From contig JBARSV010000017.1 in assembly GCA_049644865.1 (NCBI GenBank), positions 1-10,216 of the forward strand: DNA of 10,216 nt. The letters are read 5' to 3'. Below are positions 1 through 6,317 of the stretch, piece after piece; the stretch's first letter is position 1; each line of letters opens with the position of its first letter. This DNA is from JAPUDQ01 sp049644865. GTDB lineage: Bacteria; Patescibacteriota; Saccharimonadia; Saccharimonadales; Saccharimonadaceae. The position numbers and the translations under genes are program-made. The notes beneath the pieces were generated by a model, which had not been told where the DNA came from, ran no database searches, and saw nothing but the letters and a program-made list of their open reading frames with translations.

Positions 1-181
1 ATCCCACGCTGCTCCGTGACAGAATACAGCTATTAACAAGTAAGCTAGAAAGGATCCAGCGAGAGCAGGGATACCACTTCTAGCCGTTACCGGGAATGGG
101 TAACCTTTACTTATGATCTAATGCGGTATCTGTACATCATCTCCAGATGCTATCATCAATAATAGACCATTAATACGATTA
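1..181. other. Unassigned flank with one small hairpin
   Basis: No gene could be supported here. The minus strand is the downstream side of the peptide-binding protein gene and has an open frame from about position 65 to the left edge, but with no convincing start. The only visible structure is an inverted repeat, GTTACC at 86-91 and GGTAAC at 99-104, with a 7-base loop. It lacks a run of T on either strand, so it is not a convincing terminator. The stretch could be the 5' region of a leftward gene outside the window. Confidence 0.3.
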
Positions 182-1972
182 TCACGGAGAATTGTATACC
201 CTTCCTGAATTGGCAGTCCATAGCTCCACGAGGCGATAACGATCCGTTCTATCTGAAATAGCATTATTAGAGAGCAGAGTAGTTACATCACTAGTCGTAA
301 TAAAGTGAAGTTGTGGCAAATACAGCGCGACCGCTGGTACATCTGCTAGCCATGAATCAACAAACGTTTCGTATTTCGGTATACGAAGACCACTATCATA
401 TCGTGCCTGAGCCCCGCTAAGCGCTTCACTAGCAGCAGCCGACCGATAATTCGATAGATTCAAACCCCTTGGGTCAGCCTGAGCGCTGTGCCAATAAGCT
501 GTCACATCCGGGTCACCACCTATTGCTAATTCATATACTAGAACATCATAATTCCTCGGTATTATTACTGATTGTTGAACCTCTGATGAATCAACCAGCT
601 GGGGAACCACTGTTATACCAATAGCCTCCCATTGTTTCTTGAGCATTTCTACCAACACCGGGTAATCCCCAGATTTTATGCCAACGAGTTTTATCGATAA
701 CAACTGACCTTCTTTAGTGCGCTTGCCATTTTTTAATTGCCAACCAGCACTGTCAAGTAACTTTCCCGCGTCATTTTTATTAAACTCAGGCTGGACTTTG
801 GTTTTGAGTGTTGCGACAAGCTCAACTGGAATAGGACCTTCGAGTATTGATGCGAATCCATGAAGCCTGTCAATAATCGCTTGACGATCGACAGCTAAAC
901 GCAACGCTCGACGTACTACGACATCTTGCAGATTAGGGCTATCTGTCTTAAAAAAAGCGAACATACCGCTACTTAACGATTGCTCCTGCATGACAGCTGT
1001 TTTATTGTGCTTTATGAGATTATATAACTGATCACTGGTCAGATCGCCAGCAGCGTTAATCTCCTGACGAGAAAAAGCCTCCGCAACTTGTTCAGAACCA
1101 GAATAAACATGGAGCTGAAATTTGTTAATATTCGGAGTACCTCGGTGATATCCCGTATTTTGCTTCAAGTAGATGACCAAGCGATTCTTACTGGCATTTA
1201 CGACTTGTAAACGATCAAATTGGAAAGGCCCGCTACCGATCGGCTGCCTGTTAAAGTCTGCTTCACGCAAAGTATCTGGAGGAATTTGTGAAAGTACATG
1301 CTTAGGCATAATCCCAAATGTCAAAGCATGTAAGAAAGCGGCGTAAGGTTTTTGTAGATCAAAGGCGATTGATCGTTCTGATATTTTTGTTACTTTAATA
1401 CGACTCCAGCTAGAGTACAATGGTGACTTTACTAAAGGATTTTTTATCAAGCTAATAGTAAACGTTACATCATCAGCAGTTATCTCCTGTTTATCTTGCC
1501 ATAAGATGGCATCTCTCATCTCGATAACATAGCGTAAACCGTCATTTTCTATACGCCAACTTTGAGCCAGATTGCCTTGTATGTGATTCGCTGCATCATA
1601 ATCAAATAAACTAGAGAAAACTAGACGGCTTGCCGACTGCTCAGCTGGAGTTGAAGCAAGAATAGGATTTATCACCTCGAGCGGCCCAACTACACCCTCA
1701 GCAAAAGTACCACCTGGAATTTGAGATATGTGTGAAAATGCTCGTTGATAATTAATTAGCTGAAGGCCAGCTATAATAATCAGCAGTACGACGACACTCA
1801 GCCAAGTAATAGTAAACCGTTTGACAGCATTAATATTGTCGACACGGCTCAAAATAAATTTTTGAGCATGTCGTATGGTTAACTTCTCAGCCTTATTAGC
1901 CTGCTTACGCACTGAGAATCGAGTGAGGGAAAGTCGTCGAAACCTTTTTCGGCTTTCAGTTTGATCACTCAT
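182..1972 (-). CDS. Membrane-anchored family 5 (peptide/oligopeptide) ABC transporter substrate-binding protein
   Basis: This protein of 596 residues is an extracellular solute receptor of the SBP_bac_5 (OppA/DppA-like) family, which binds peptides and passes them to an ABC importer. After a basic cytoplasmic stretch (residues 1-51) there is one hydrophobic segment (about 52-72) and then the binding domain. Family marks include a start-of-domain PLEVINPILAS stretch (about 97-107), ITADDVTFT (164-172), and IGSGPFQF (245-252). There is no lipobox cysteine, so it is held by an uncleaved N-terminal anchor instead of a lipid. It follows secG by 16 bases and has no clear Shine-Dalgarno before its ATG. 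No permease or ATPase gene lies in the window, so transport partners must be elsewhere. The family call is firm; peptide specificity is inferred from the family. Confidence 0.9.
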   Translation of the reverse strand: MSDQTESRKRFRRLSLTRFSVRKQANKAEKLTIRHAQKFILSRVDNINAVKRFTITWLSVVVLLIIIAGLQLINYQRAFSHISQIPGGTFAEGVVGPLEVINPILASTPAEQSASRLVFSSLFDYDAANHIQGNLAQSWRIENDGLRYVIEMRDAILWQDKQEITADDVTFTISLIKNPLVKSPLYSSWSRIKVTKISERSIAFDLQKPYAAFLHALTFGIMPKHVLSQIPPDTLREADFNRQPIGSGPFQFDRLQVVNASKNRLVIYLKQNTGYHRGTPNINKFQLHVYSGSEQVAEAFSRQEINAAGDLTSDQLYNLIKHNKTAVMQEQSLSSGMFAFFKTDSPNLQDVVVRRALRLAVDRQAIIDRLHGFASILEGPIPVELVATLKTKVQPEFNKNDAGKLLDSAGWQLKNGKRTKEGQLLSIKLVGIKSGDYPVLVEMLKKQWEAIGITVVPQLVDSSEVQQSVIIPRNYDVLVYELAIGGDPDVTAYWHSAQADPRGLNLSNYRSAAASEALSGAQARYDSGLRIPKYETFVDSWLADVPAVALYLPQLHFITTSDVTTLLSNNAISDRTDRYRLVELWTANSGRVYNSP

Positions 1973-1988
1973 ACATTAATCATGTTCA

Positions 1989-2213
1989 TCAGCCTATAAG
2001 AAGGCTTGCGATTATGCTCATTACAAACAAAACTGACAATATGATTGTTGCCTCATACAAACTCTTGTCGAGGCCGCGGCGGGTTGTGTAGAGCTCGCCG
2101 GAACTACCAAATCCAGCTCCAAGCGTTGCGCCACGTGCTTGAAGCAAAATAAACAGCACCATGATGATTCCAGAGACAACTGTGATAACCCGCAACATTT
2201 CGTTTAGTGGCAT
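1989..2213 (-). CDS. secG: Preprotein translocase subunit SecG
   Basis: This 74-residue protein has the size and two-helix topology of SecG, the small SecYEG subunit that eases preprotein movement across the membrane. Helix 1 spans about residues 7-24 and ends in the family's FILLQARG turn; the glycine-rich loop GAGFGSSGE follows (32-40); then come RRG (45-47) and a second helix (about 53-73). The start is set by a Shine-Dalgarno AAGGAG four bases before the ATG. That site overlaps the end of the holin-like gene upstream, whose TAA lies one base before this ATG, so the two are probably translationally coupled. The next gene downstream encodes an exported binding protein. Confidence 0.93.
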   Translation of the reverse strand: MPLNEMLRVITVVSGIIMVLFILLQARGATLGAGFGSSGELYTTRRGLDKSLYEATIILSVLFVMSIIASLLIG

Positions 2214-2214
2214 A

Positions 2215-2595
2215 TTACTCCTTGCGATGACTATATCGCTCTATTATACCGCCTAAGACGTAATTTGCTAAGCTCACAATCACGCCAGCGATGACCGCAC
2301 CGAGTGGCGTGATCTGAATTTGCGGCACTAGGGCGATAGCGATGCCTACCAGTAGACCATTGACCACTAGCATAAACAGCCCCAGGGTCAACAAAATGGC
2401 AGGCAACGACAATATGATAATAATCGGACGTAGCAACGCATTAACCAATGACAATGCCAAACCAGCAATGAGGCAGGTCGTAAATGCCGTACTACCGCTT
2501 GCAAAGTCCCCGCTCGACAATATACGCAGAGCAACCCACAAAGCTACAGAGTTAACGAACCATCGGGTAAGAAATATCACGAATTGTCTCTTCAT
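2215..2595 (-). CDS. Phage holin family / YvlD-type (PF04020) integral membrane protein
   Basis: This 126-residue, very hydrophobic protein matches the small four-helix family called 'phage holin family protein' or YvlD (PF04020). Helices run roughly 5-25, 38-54, 57-90 (a long hydrophobic stretch, probably a hairpin) and 97-117, and the protein ends in a charged tail. The conserved VNALLRP motif is at residues 51-57. Despite the name, members are mostly chromosomal, are not linked to phage lysis, and their role is unknown; some are linked to envelope stress. No phage genes surround it here. It lies 37 bases after uvrC and has no Shine-Dalgarno, but a near-consensus extended -10 element stands 8 bases before the ATG, suggesting its own leaderless start. 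Family call good; function open. Confidence 0.85.
   Translation of the reverse strand: MKRQFVIFLTRWFVNSVALWVALRILSSGDFASGSTAFTTCLIAGLALSLVNALLRPIIIILSLPAILLTLGLFMLVVNGLLVGIAIALVPQIQITPLGAVIAGVIVSLANYVLGGIIERYSHRKE
2218..2223 (-). promoter_or_regulatory. Shine-Dalgarno for secG
   Basis: AAGGAG on the minus strand, four bases before the secG ATG and inside the last codons of the preceding gene. It is the only strong ribosome binding site seen in the leftward train, so secG is likely translated from a polycistronic message. Confidence 0.75.
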
Positions 2596-2603
2596 TGACT
2601 TCT

Positions 2604-2612
2604 ATTATAACA
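2604..2612 (-). promoter_or_regulatory. Extended -10 promoter element before the holin-like gene
   Basis: Minus strand reads TGTTATAAT, a perfect extended -10 (TGn plus TATAAT). No good -35 is visible. Only 8 bases separate it from the ATG of the holin-like gene, so transcription would begin at or next to the start codon. Confidence 0.6.
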
Positions 2613-2632
2613 AAGCTGCAGGGTTTTTTGCG

Positions 2633-4222
2633 CTAGCGCTGAGCATGGAACCACCGATAAACAACCATGGCTTGTTTTGGACCGATCACCGCGGCGATCT
2701 GCTGTTCTGATGCCAACTTCACACCTTGACCACTCCCAAAACTAGTGATCAATTTCTTACGAGTAGCCGGACCGACACCTGGTATATCGTCGAGTAGGCT
2801 TTTGGTCGCGCCCTTGCGCTTCAGTGTGCTATGGTAACTGACGGCAAATCGATGTGATTCATTACGGATACGTTGTAGTAGTTTTACGATGTGACTATGC
2901 TTGGGCAGTGTGACAAGCACAAAGTCATCACTCGTCTCGACGCCGGGCCAGGAACCATCGTCAGTATAGCTATAGACGTACTTTGATTCGAGCGCTTTGC
3001 CACCGAGCGGCATAGCATCAGGTTCATCAAAGGGGCTCTTCTCACGTGCCCACGCTCGTATCGCCTCGATGTCGAGAGCGACATGGGAACGCGTACTATG
3101 CACCACGATCTGTTCGTCGCGCTTAGCAAGCCCGATCGTCGGTATGGTTATGCCTGCCTCGTCAAGCGCATCGAGAGCGGCAGCTAGTTGACCTTTACCA
3201 CCATCGATCAGTAGCAGATCAGGCCGAGGCCAATCGTTATGTCGACCACTAAACCGTCGCCGCATCGTCTCATTCATGTGGGCAAAGTCATTGTTGCCAG
3301 GTAGTTGCATCTTAAACTTACGGTACTGGCTCTTGTCGGCCAGACCGTTTGTCGCCACCACCAAGCTCGCCACATTGTTCGTCCCCGACATATGCGATAT
3401 GTCGTAACCCTCAATTCGTTTCGGCGCGTCAGTTAGCCCCAGCAGCTGCTGCAACCCGGCCAAGCCATGATCTTTGCTGATGTCCATAAACTCACGATCA
3501 CTAAAAATAATTTGCTGGCCAAGTTGCTTGAGGTCCCGTCGTCTATTACGCAACACCGCCGCTTCTTCGTACTTATGCTCGGTGCTAAGCGCTTTCATAT
3601 CGCGCTCAAGCTCACGAATAAGCGTTTTGCGTTCGCCTTTGAGATAGCGTATGAGTTTTTTAAGCGTTTTCTTATAATCCTCGCTTGTTGTTTTTTGCGC
3701 TTCAACACCGGGGCATAATCCCAGGTGGTACTGTAGACATAATTTGTTCGGCATGCGCTCGTGGACGCTATAGGGGAAGACTTTTCGTAGGTAACGCAAG
3801 GCTTTTTTGACGGCGAAGCCATTATAGTATGGCCCAAAATACGTCGCCCCATCATCGAGCGGCCCACGTGTGAATGTGATGGCCGGGTAGGCGTCGTTCA
3901 TGGGTATGCGCACATAGGTCTGGCTCTTATCGTCGCGCAGCAGCACATTGTAGCGCGGCATATAGCGTTTGATCATCTCAGATTCGAGGAACAGCGCATC
4001 CATCTCAGTCTCGACGGTCACCCAATCAGTATCGACGATTTCCGCGACCAGCGCATCGGTCTTGGCATCACGCAGGCGCGACGCCTGAAAATACTGTCGT
4101 ACACGATGACGCAAGTTTGCCGCCTTGCCGACGTAGATAATCTCGCCCGCGCTCGACTTATGAAAATACACTCCCGGCTCATTAGGGAGCGTTTTAAGTT
4201 TGGTGGTCAATGCATCAGTCAC
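2633..4222 (-). CDS. uvrC: Excinuclease ABC subunit C (UvrC)
   Basis: UvrC makes the two cuts either side of a UvrA/UvrB-marked lesion in nucleotide excision repair. At 529 residues it is shorter than the E. coli protein (about 610). In order: GIY-YIG nuclease (G17-Y19, Y30-G32, probable catalytic E80, N92 in NVLLRDDKS); a cysteine region at 162-170; UVR motif for UvrB contact (about 211-233); RNase H-like nuclease with D274 in GYDISH, D340 in LLIDGGKGQ, probably D369, and H457 in NESH; and a C-terminal helix-hairpin-helix (about 476-515). The start is GTG, two bases after the alkD-like stop codon, so the two may be coupled. Only two of the four iron-sulfur cysteines of E. coli UvrC appear to be present (C162, C170). 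Both nuclease centres look intact. Confidence 0.97.
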   Translation of the reverse strand: MTDALTTKLKTLPNEPGVYFHKSSAGEIIYVGKAANLRHRVRQYFQASRLRDAKTDALVAEIVDTDWVTVETEMDALFLESEMIKRYMPRYNVLLRDDKSQTYVRIPMNDAYPAITFTRGPLDDGATYFGPYYNGFAVKKALRYLRKVFPYSVHERMPNKLCLQYHLGLCPGVEAQKTTSEDYKKTLKKLIRYLKGERKTLIRELERDMKALSTEHKYEEAAVLRNRRRDLKQLGQQIIFSDREFMDISKDHGLAGLQQLLGLTDAPKRIEGYDISHMSGTNNVASLVVATNGLADKSQYRKFKMQLPGNNDFAHMNETMRRRFSGRHNDWPRPDLLLIDGGKGQLAAALDALDEAGITIPTIGLAKRDEQIVVHSTRSHVALDIEAIRAWAREKSPFDEPDAMPLGGKALESKYVYSYTDDGSWPGVETSDDFVLVTLPKHSHIVKLLQRIRNESHRFAVSYHSTLKRKGATKSLLDDIPGVGPATRKKLITSFGSGQGVKLASEQQIAAVIGPKQAMVVYRWFHAQR

Positions 4223-4224
4223 TC

Positions 4225-4956
4225 TTATAGTATACGTGAATGCAGATAATGCTGCCTGTCCGACTCAGGTAGGTGCTCTATAGCATAACGTAGCGCAGTG
4301 CGTGGCATGTCGTGGGCATGGCGGTCGAGAAAATCACGCAACAGTTGCTCGTCGCAGCGCTTGCCGACTTCGCGGAGTGTCCAGCCAACGGCTTTATGTA
4401 TCAGGTCTTCTTGGTCGTGCAACAGCAGTTCGGCCAGTTCGAGCGAAGCGTTCGCATCACCATGGGCGATATAGGCAAAGGTACTGATGATGCTGACGCG
4501 GCGCTCCCACAGGTTGTCGCTCTTTGCGAGTTCGTACAGCTGCGCGCGATCACCCTGCAGATGTTCGCCGATGATCTGGCGACACGTGACGTCGACAAGG
4601 TCCCAGTTGTTGATATTTCGCTTGGTTAGCTCCTGCATATAGAGGTCAAATATGTCATTTTTCGCTTGATTTGACGCACGCGGGTATTGGAGTGTCAAGA
4701 TGATGAGTCCTGCCATGCGGTGCTCGTGAAACGGGCTTTCGATGAGTTTTTGTACCTCCACGAGCGGCAACTGCTTAAATTCTTTGCAGACGGTGCGAAT
4801 CTTCGGCACCCGCACGCCTAGGAATTGATCACCCTCACCATACTCCCCTGGCCCCGTCTTGAAAAACCGCTGTAGATTCATCGCCTCGGCATCACTGGCG
4901 TGTTTCGCCAGTGATGCCATTACCTCAGTGTGAGTTTGCTTCGTGTTGCTTGACAT
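4225..4956 (-). CDS. AlkD-family DNA alkylation repair enzyme (HEAT-like DNA glycosylase)
   Basis: This protein belongs to the DNA alkylation repair family (PF08713), all-helical HEAT-like glycosylases that remove 3- and 7-alkylated purines. Residue numbers here count from the upstream ATG at 4965. The key residues of Bacillus cereus AlkD have clear counterparts: W121 and D125 in NNWDLVDVTC (same four-residue spacing as W109/D113), R156 in ERRVSII, and W195 in VGWTLREVG. FLGVRVPKIR (48-57) is the family's N-terminal signature. Three in-frame ATGs lie close together at 4965, 4962 and 4956; AAGAG sits only just before the first but about nine bases before the third, so I prefer 4956. It ends two bases before uvrC, making a two-gene repair unit. 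Activity is inferred from the conserved catalytic residues. Confidence 0.9.
   Translation of the reverse strand: MSSNTKQTHTEVMASLAKHASDAEAMNLQRFFKTGPGEYGEGDQFLGVRVPKIRTVCKEFKQLPLVEVQKLIESPFHEHRMAGLIILTLQYPRASNQAKNDIFDLYMQELTKRNINNWDLVDVTCRQIIGEHLQGDRAQLYELAKSDNLWERRVSIISTFAYIAHGDANASLELAELLLHDQEDLIHKAVGWTLREVGKRCDEQLLRDFLDRHAHDMPRTALRYAIEHLPESDRQHYLHSRIL
4229..4234 (-). promoter_or_regulatory. Possible -10 element before uvrC
   Basis: Minus strand reads TATACT, ending 6 bases before the uvrC GTG and lying within the last codons of the alkD-like gene. There is no TGn extension and no -35 worth naming, so this is weaker than the other -10 elements, though its placement matches them. Confidence 0.35.
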
Positions 4957-4986
4957 ACTCATCATCTCTTAACTGCATTCGTATCG

Positions 4987-5307
4987 CTAGCGATTCACTC
5001 GGGCTGCCATGGCAAACTGCATGAAATACTGCTCAAGCGTCGGGTCGGTTGTATCAGTGACGATCGCTTGCGCAAAGACTTCACGGGCTCGCAACACTTC
5101 TTTGCTGCGGGGCGATCGTTGTCTCACCAGCTCTTCCACTGTCGCATCCATGAGATCAAGACCGCGGTAAAACGCAGCTTGCATACTTCGTTCGTCGCCA
5201 CGACGCTTGGCGCTCAGAGCTCGGCCGACTTCGGAGCCAATGTTGCCCATTTGATTGAAGATATCCATAGACTGCCACTTCGCCTTGTCGAAGACGTGTT
5301 CACTCAT
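4987..5307 (-). CDS. Small helical protein of unknown function, coupled to the DUF5674 gene
   Basis: I do not recognise a named family. The 106-residue product has no signal peptide and no membrane segment, is rich in charged and small residues, and looks all-helical, with an amphipathic first half (WQSMDIFNQMGNIGSEVGRA, residues 11-30) and a basic patch AKRRGDERS at 33-41. Its ATGAGTGA start overlaps the last 8 bases of the DUF5674 gene, and it has no Shine-Dalgarno, so its translation is very likely coupled to that gene. Tight coupling suggests the two products act together, perhaps as a complex, but nothing in the sequence says what they do. That it is a real gene is supported by the overlap and by ordinary composition and length. 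Confidence 0.75.
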   Translation of the reverse strand: MSEHVFDKAKWQSMDIFNQMGNIGSEVGRALSAKRRGDERSMQAAFYRGLDLMDATVEELVRQRSPRSKEVLRAREVFAQAIVTDTTDPTLEQYFMQFAMAARVNR

Positions 5308-5641
5308 GGACGACGCCCATCACTATGGTACGTATTTGTTCTCGAACTGTCTCATCATGCACATCACGCGACGGATTGTTTTGACGTGGGCGGATATTGA
5401 TCATACTGTCAAACTCAATAAACTCATCACTGCCGTAGTTGTTAGGATGGAGGTTAATCCCCCACACGTCTTGCTGGCGTGAACCATTTTCCAGCAACTC
5501 CCGCTCGCCATCGGCATGCATATCCATATCGACAATCACGATACCTTTGGTGATATCGACGTCGGCCTTGACCAGCGAACCATACATCTTTTCTGCCATG
5601 TCACGAAGCTCAGCGAGTGATACAGTTTTAACTATTTTCAT
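5300..5641 (-). CDS. DUF5674 family protein
   Basis: The product matches my memory of DUF5674, a family of about 110 to 120 residues seen mostly in Patescibacteria. Typical parts are the N-terminal MKIVKTVSLAELRDMAEKMY, then an acidic run IVIVDMDMHADGERELLENG, the strongly conserved QQDVWGINLHPNN, and a C-terminal EFDSMINIRPRQNNPSR followed by a helix. Family function is unknown. The frame is open to an upstream ATG at 5659, but I chose 5641 because the product then begins at MKIVKT as relatives do and because the upstream ATG overlaps a -10 element. The conserved histidines, aspartates and tryptophan could form a ligand site; this is speculation. It follows the DUF1697 gene by 24 bases and overlaps the next gene by 8. 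Confidence 0.85.
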   Translation of the reverse strand: MKIVKTVSLAELRDMAEKMYGSLVKADVDITKGIVIVDMDMHADGERELLENGSRQQDVWGINLHPNNYGSDEFIEFDSMINIRPRQNNPSRDVHDETVREQIRTIVMGVVHE

Positions 5642-5649
5642 CTGATGAT

Positions 5650-5658
5650 AGTATACCA
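5650..5658 (-). promoter_or_regulatory. Extended -10 promoter element before the DUF5674 gene
   Basis: Minus strand reads TGGTATACT, an extended -10 with one mismatch in the hexamer. It ends 8 bases before the chosen ATG at 5641, and no Shine-Dalgarno lies between. No convincing -35 is seen. Confidence 0.5.
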
Positions 5659-5665
5659 TGAGCGG

Positions 5666-6190
5666 TCATAGCACCATCTCCGCAAGTTTGCGTACCGTGT
5701 GGACGTTGCGAATCGTCATACGGCGATACAGCGGCGTGCCAACGAGCTTGAGTAGACTGGATTTTGGTTGATTGTTACGTGAGATATTTGTGATGATAAC
5801 GCCCGGCAGATATATCATGGATTCAACAACGGAATTGTAACCGACTGTCGATAGTACGCCTGGTTTATCTATGTCCGAGAACAAAAACACGACATCAGAT
5901 TTTTGCACAGCATCATTCGACCATTCGTCTGGGATCGCCTCAGCAATAGATACGAGCTTCGCCTGAGATATAACTAGCGTATCGACGGTAAATCCAAAAT
6001 GCTCCGCGATAGCCCGCTCGATGTCAGCGACGTTTGGCTCGAACTCCGCCGAAAATATCACATTGCCCGAGTTGATGTAAGTCGACACGTCGGTATAGCC
6101 CATGTCTTCGAATAGTTGTCGCAACCCCATCATGGACACCTTGCGATTTCCACCGACATTGATACCTCGCAGTAGCGCAACATACCTCAT
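5666..6190 (-). CDS. DUF1697 family protein
   Basis: This is a member of DUF1697 (PF08002), cytoplasmic proteins of about 180 residues with no settled function. The signature start YVALLRGINVGGN is followed by the conserved VSMMGLRQLFEDMGYTDVSTYINSGNVIF stretch, in which the TYINSGNVIF strand is diagnostic. The C-terminal part, with SLLKLVGTPLYRRMTIRN, also matches the family. The frame continues upstream to a TTG at 6229 and an ATG at 6220, with GGAGGAG overlapping them. I prefer the ATG at 6190 because the family motif then begins at residue 2 and because a -10 element lies 9 bases before it. From 6190 the protein is 174 residues. It is the first gene of the leftward train. Confidence 0.88.
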   Translation of the reverse strand: MRYVALLRGINVGGNRKVSMMGLRQLFEDMGYTDVSTYINSGNVIFSAEFEPNVADIERAIAEHFGFTVDTLVISQAKLVSIAEAIPDEWSNDAVQKSDVVFLFSDIDKPGVLSTVGYNSVVESMIYLPGVIITNISRNNQPKSSLLKLVGTPLYRRMTIRNVHTVRKLAEMVL

Positions 6191-6199
6191 ATAATATGG

Positions 6200-6229
6200 A
6201 GTATAACAGGGTGCGCTCATCTCCTCCAA
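6200..6229 (-). promoter_or_regulatory. Promoter for the DUF1697 gene and the leftward train
   Basis: Minus strand shows an extended -10, TGTTATACT (6208 to 6200), and a weak -35, TTGGAG (6229 to 6224), 18 bases apart. The -10 ends 9 bases before the ATG at 6190, so the message would be leaderless or nearly so. Confidence 0.55.
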
Positions 6230-6244
6230 GAGCTATACATCGCC

Positions 6245-6260
6245 AGTGACTATAATCACT
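6245..6260. promoter_or_regulatory. Inverted repeat AGTGA-N6-TCACT, possible operator
   Basis: The stretch reads AGTGA, six bases, then TCACT, a perfect 5-base inverted repeat with the same core and spacing as CRP/FNR-family sites (GTGA-N6-TCAC). Its centre lies about 43 bases before the predicted start of the rightward surface-protein message, and it overlaps the first base of that promoter's -35. It also sits between the two divergent promoters. Whether a CRP-like regulator exists in this organism cannot be told from the window. Confidence 0.35.
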
Positions 6261-6289
6261 TGACGAGCTATCAGTCATAAGCATATAAT
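6260..6289 (+). promoter_or_regulatory. Sigma70-type promoter for the surface protein
   Basis: TTGACG at 6260-6265 and TATAAT at 6284-6289 are separated by 18 bases. Both boxes are near consensus, the best promoter in the window. The predicted start is near 6296, giving an untranslated leader of about 20 bases that contains the ribosome binding site. Confidence 0.75.
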
Positions 6290-6303
6290 TAGCACAACAT
6301 TTT

Positions 6304-6310
6304 AGGAGGA
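6304..6310 (+). promoter_or_regulatory. Strong Shine-Dalgarno that fixes a GTG start
   Basis: AGGAGGA lies 7 bases before the GTG at 6318. The nearby ATG at 6316 is followed at once by TGA in its own frame, so GTG must be the start of the long gene. Confidence 0.85.
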
Positions 6311-6317
6311 AAAAGAT

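Noticed and set aside
40..75. Minus strand resembles the 3' end of 16S rRNA (GCTGGATC followed by CTTTCTA).
   Set aside because: The anti-Shine-Dalgarno core between these parts is missing, upstream 16S helices are absent, and the match is too short to exceed chance.
2215..2595. Reading the holin-family protein as a sign of prophage.
   Set aside because: No phage, endolysin or integrase genes are nearby, and this family is mainly chromosomal and stands among housekeeping genes here.
2621..2640. Perfect 10-base palindrome GCGCTAGCGC beside a run of six T, suggesting a uvrC terminator.
   Set aside because: For uvrC (minus strand) the run is of A after the stem, and on the plus strand the T run comes before the stem, so it cannot work as an intrinsic terminator. 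The palindrome contains the uvrC stop codon.
4312..4629. Plus-strand open frame of about 105 codons opposite the alkD-like gene.
   Set aside because: It is the complement of a clearly conserved coding sequence, with no ribosome site and no recognisable product.
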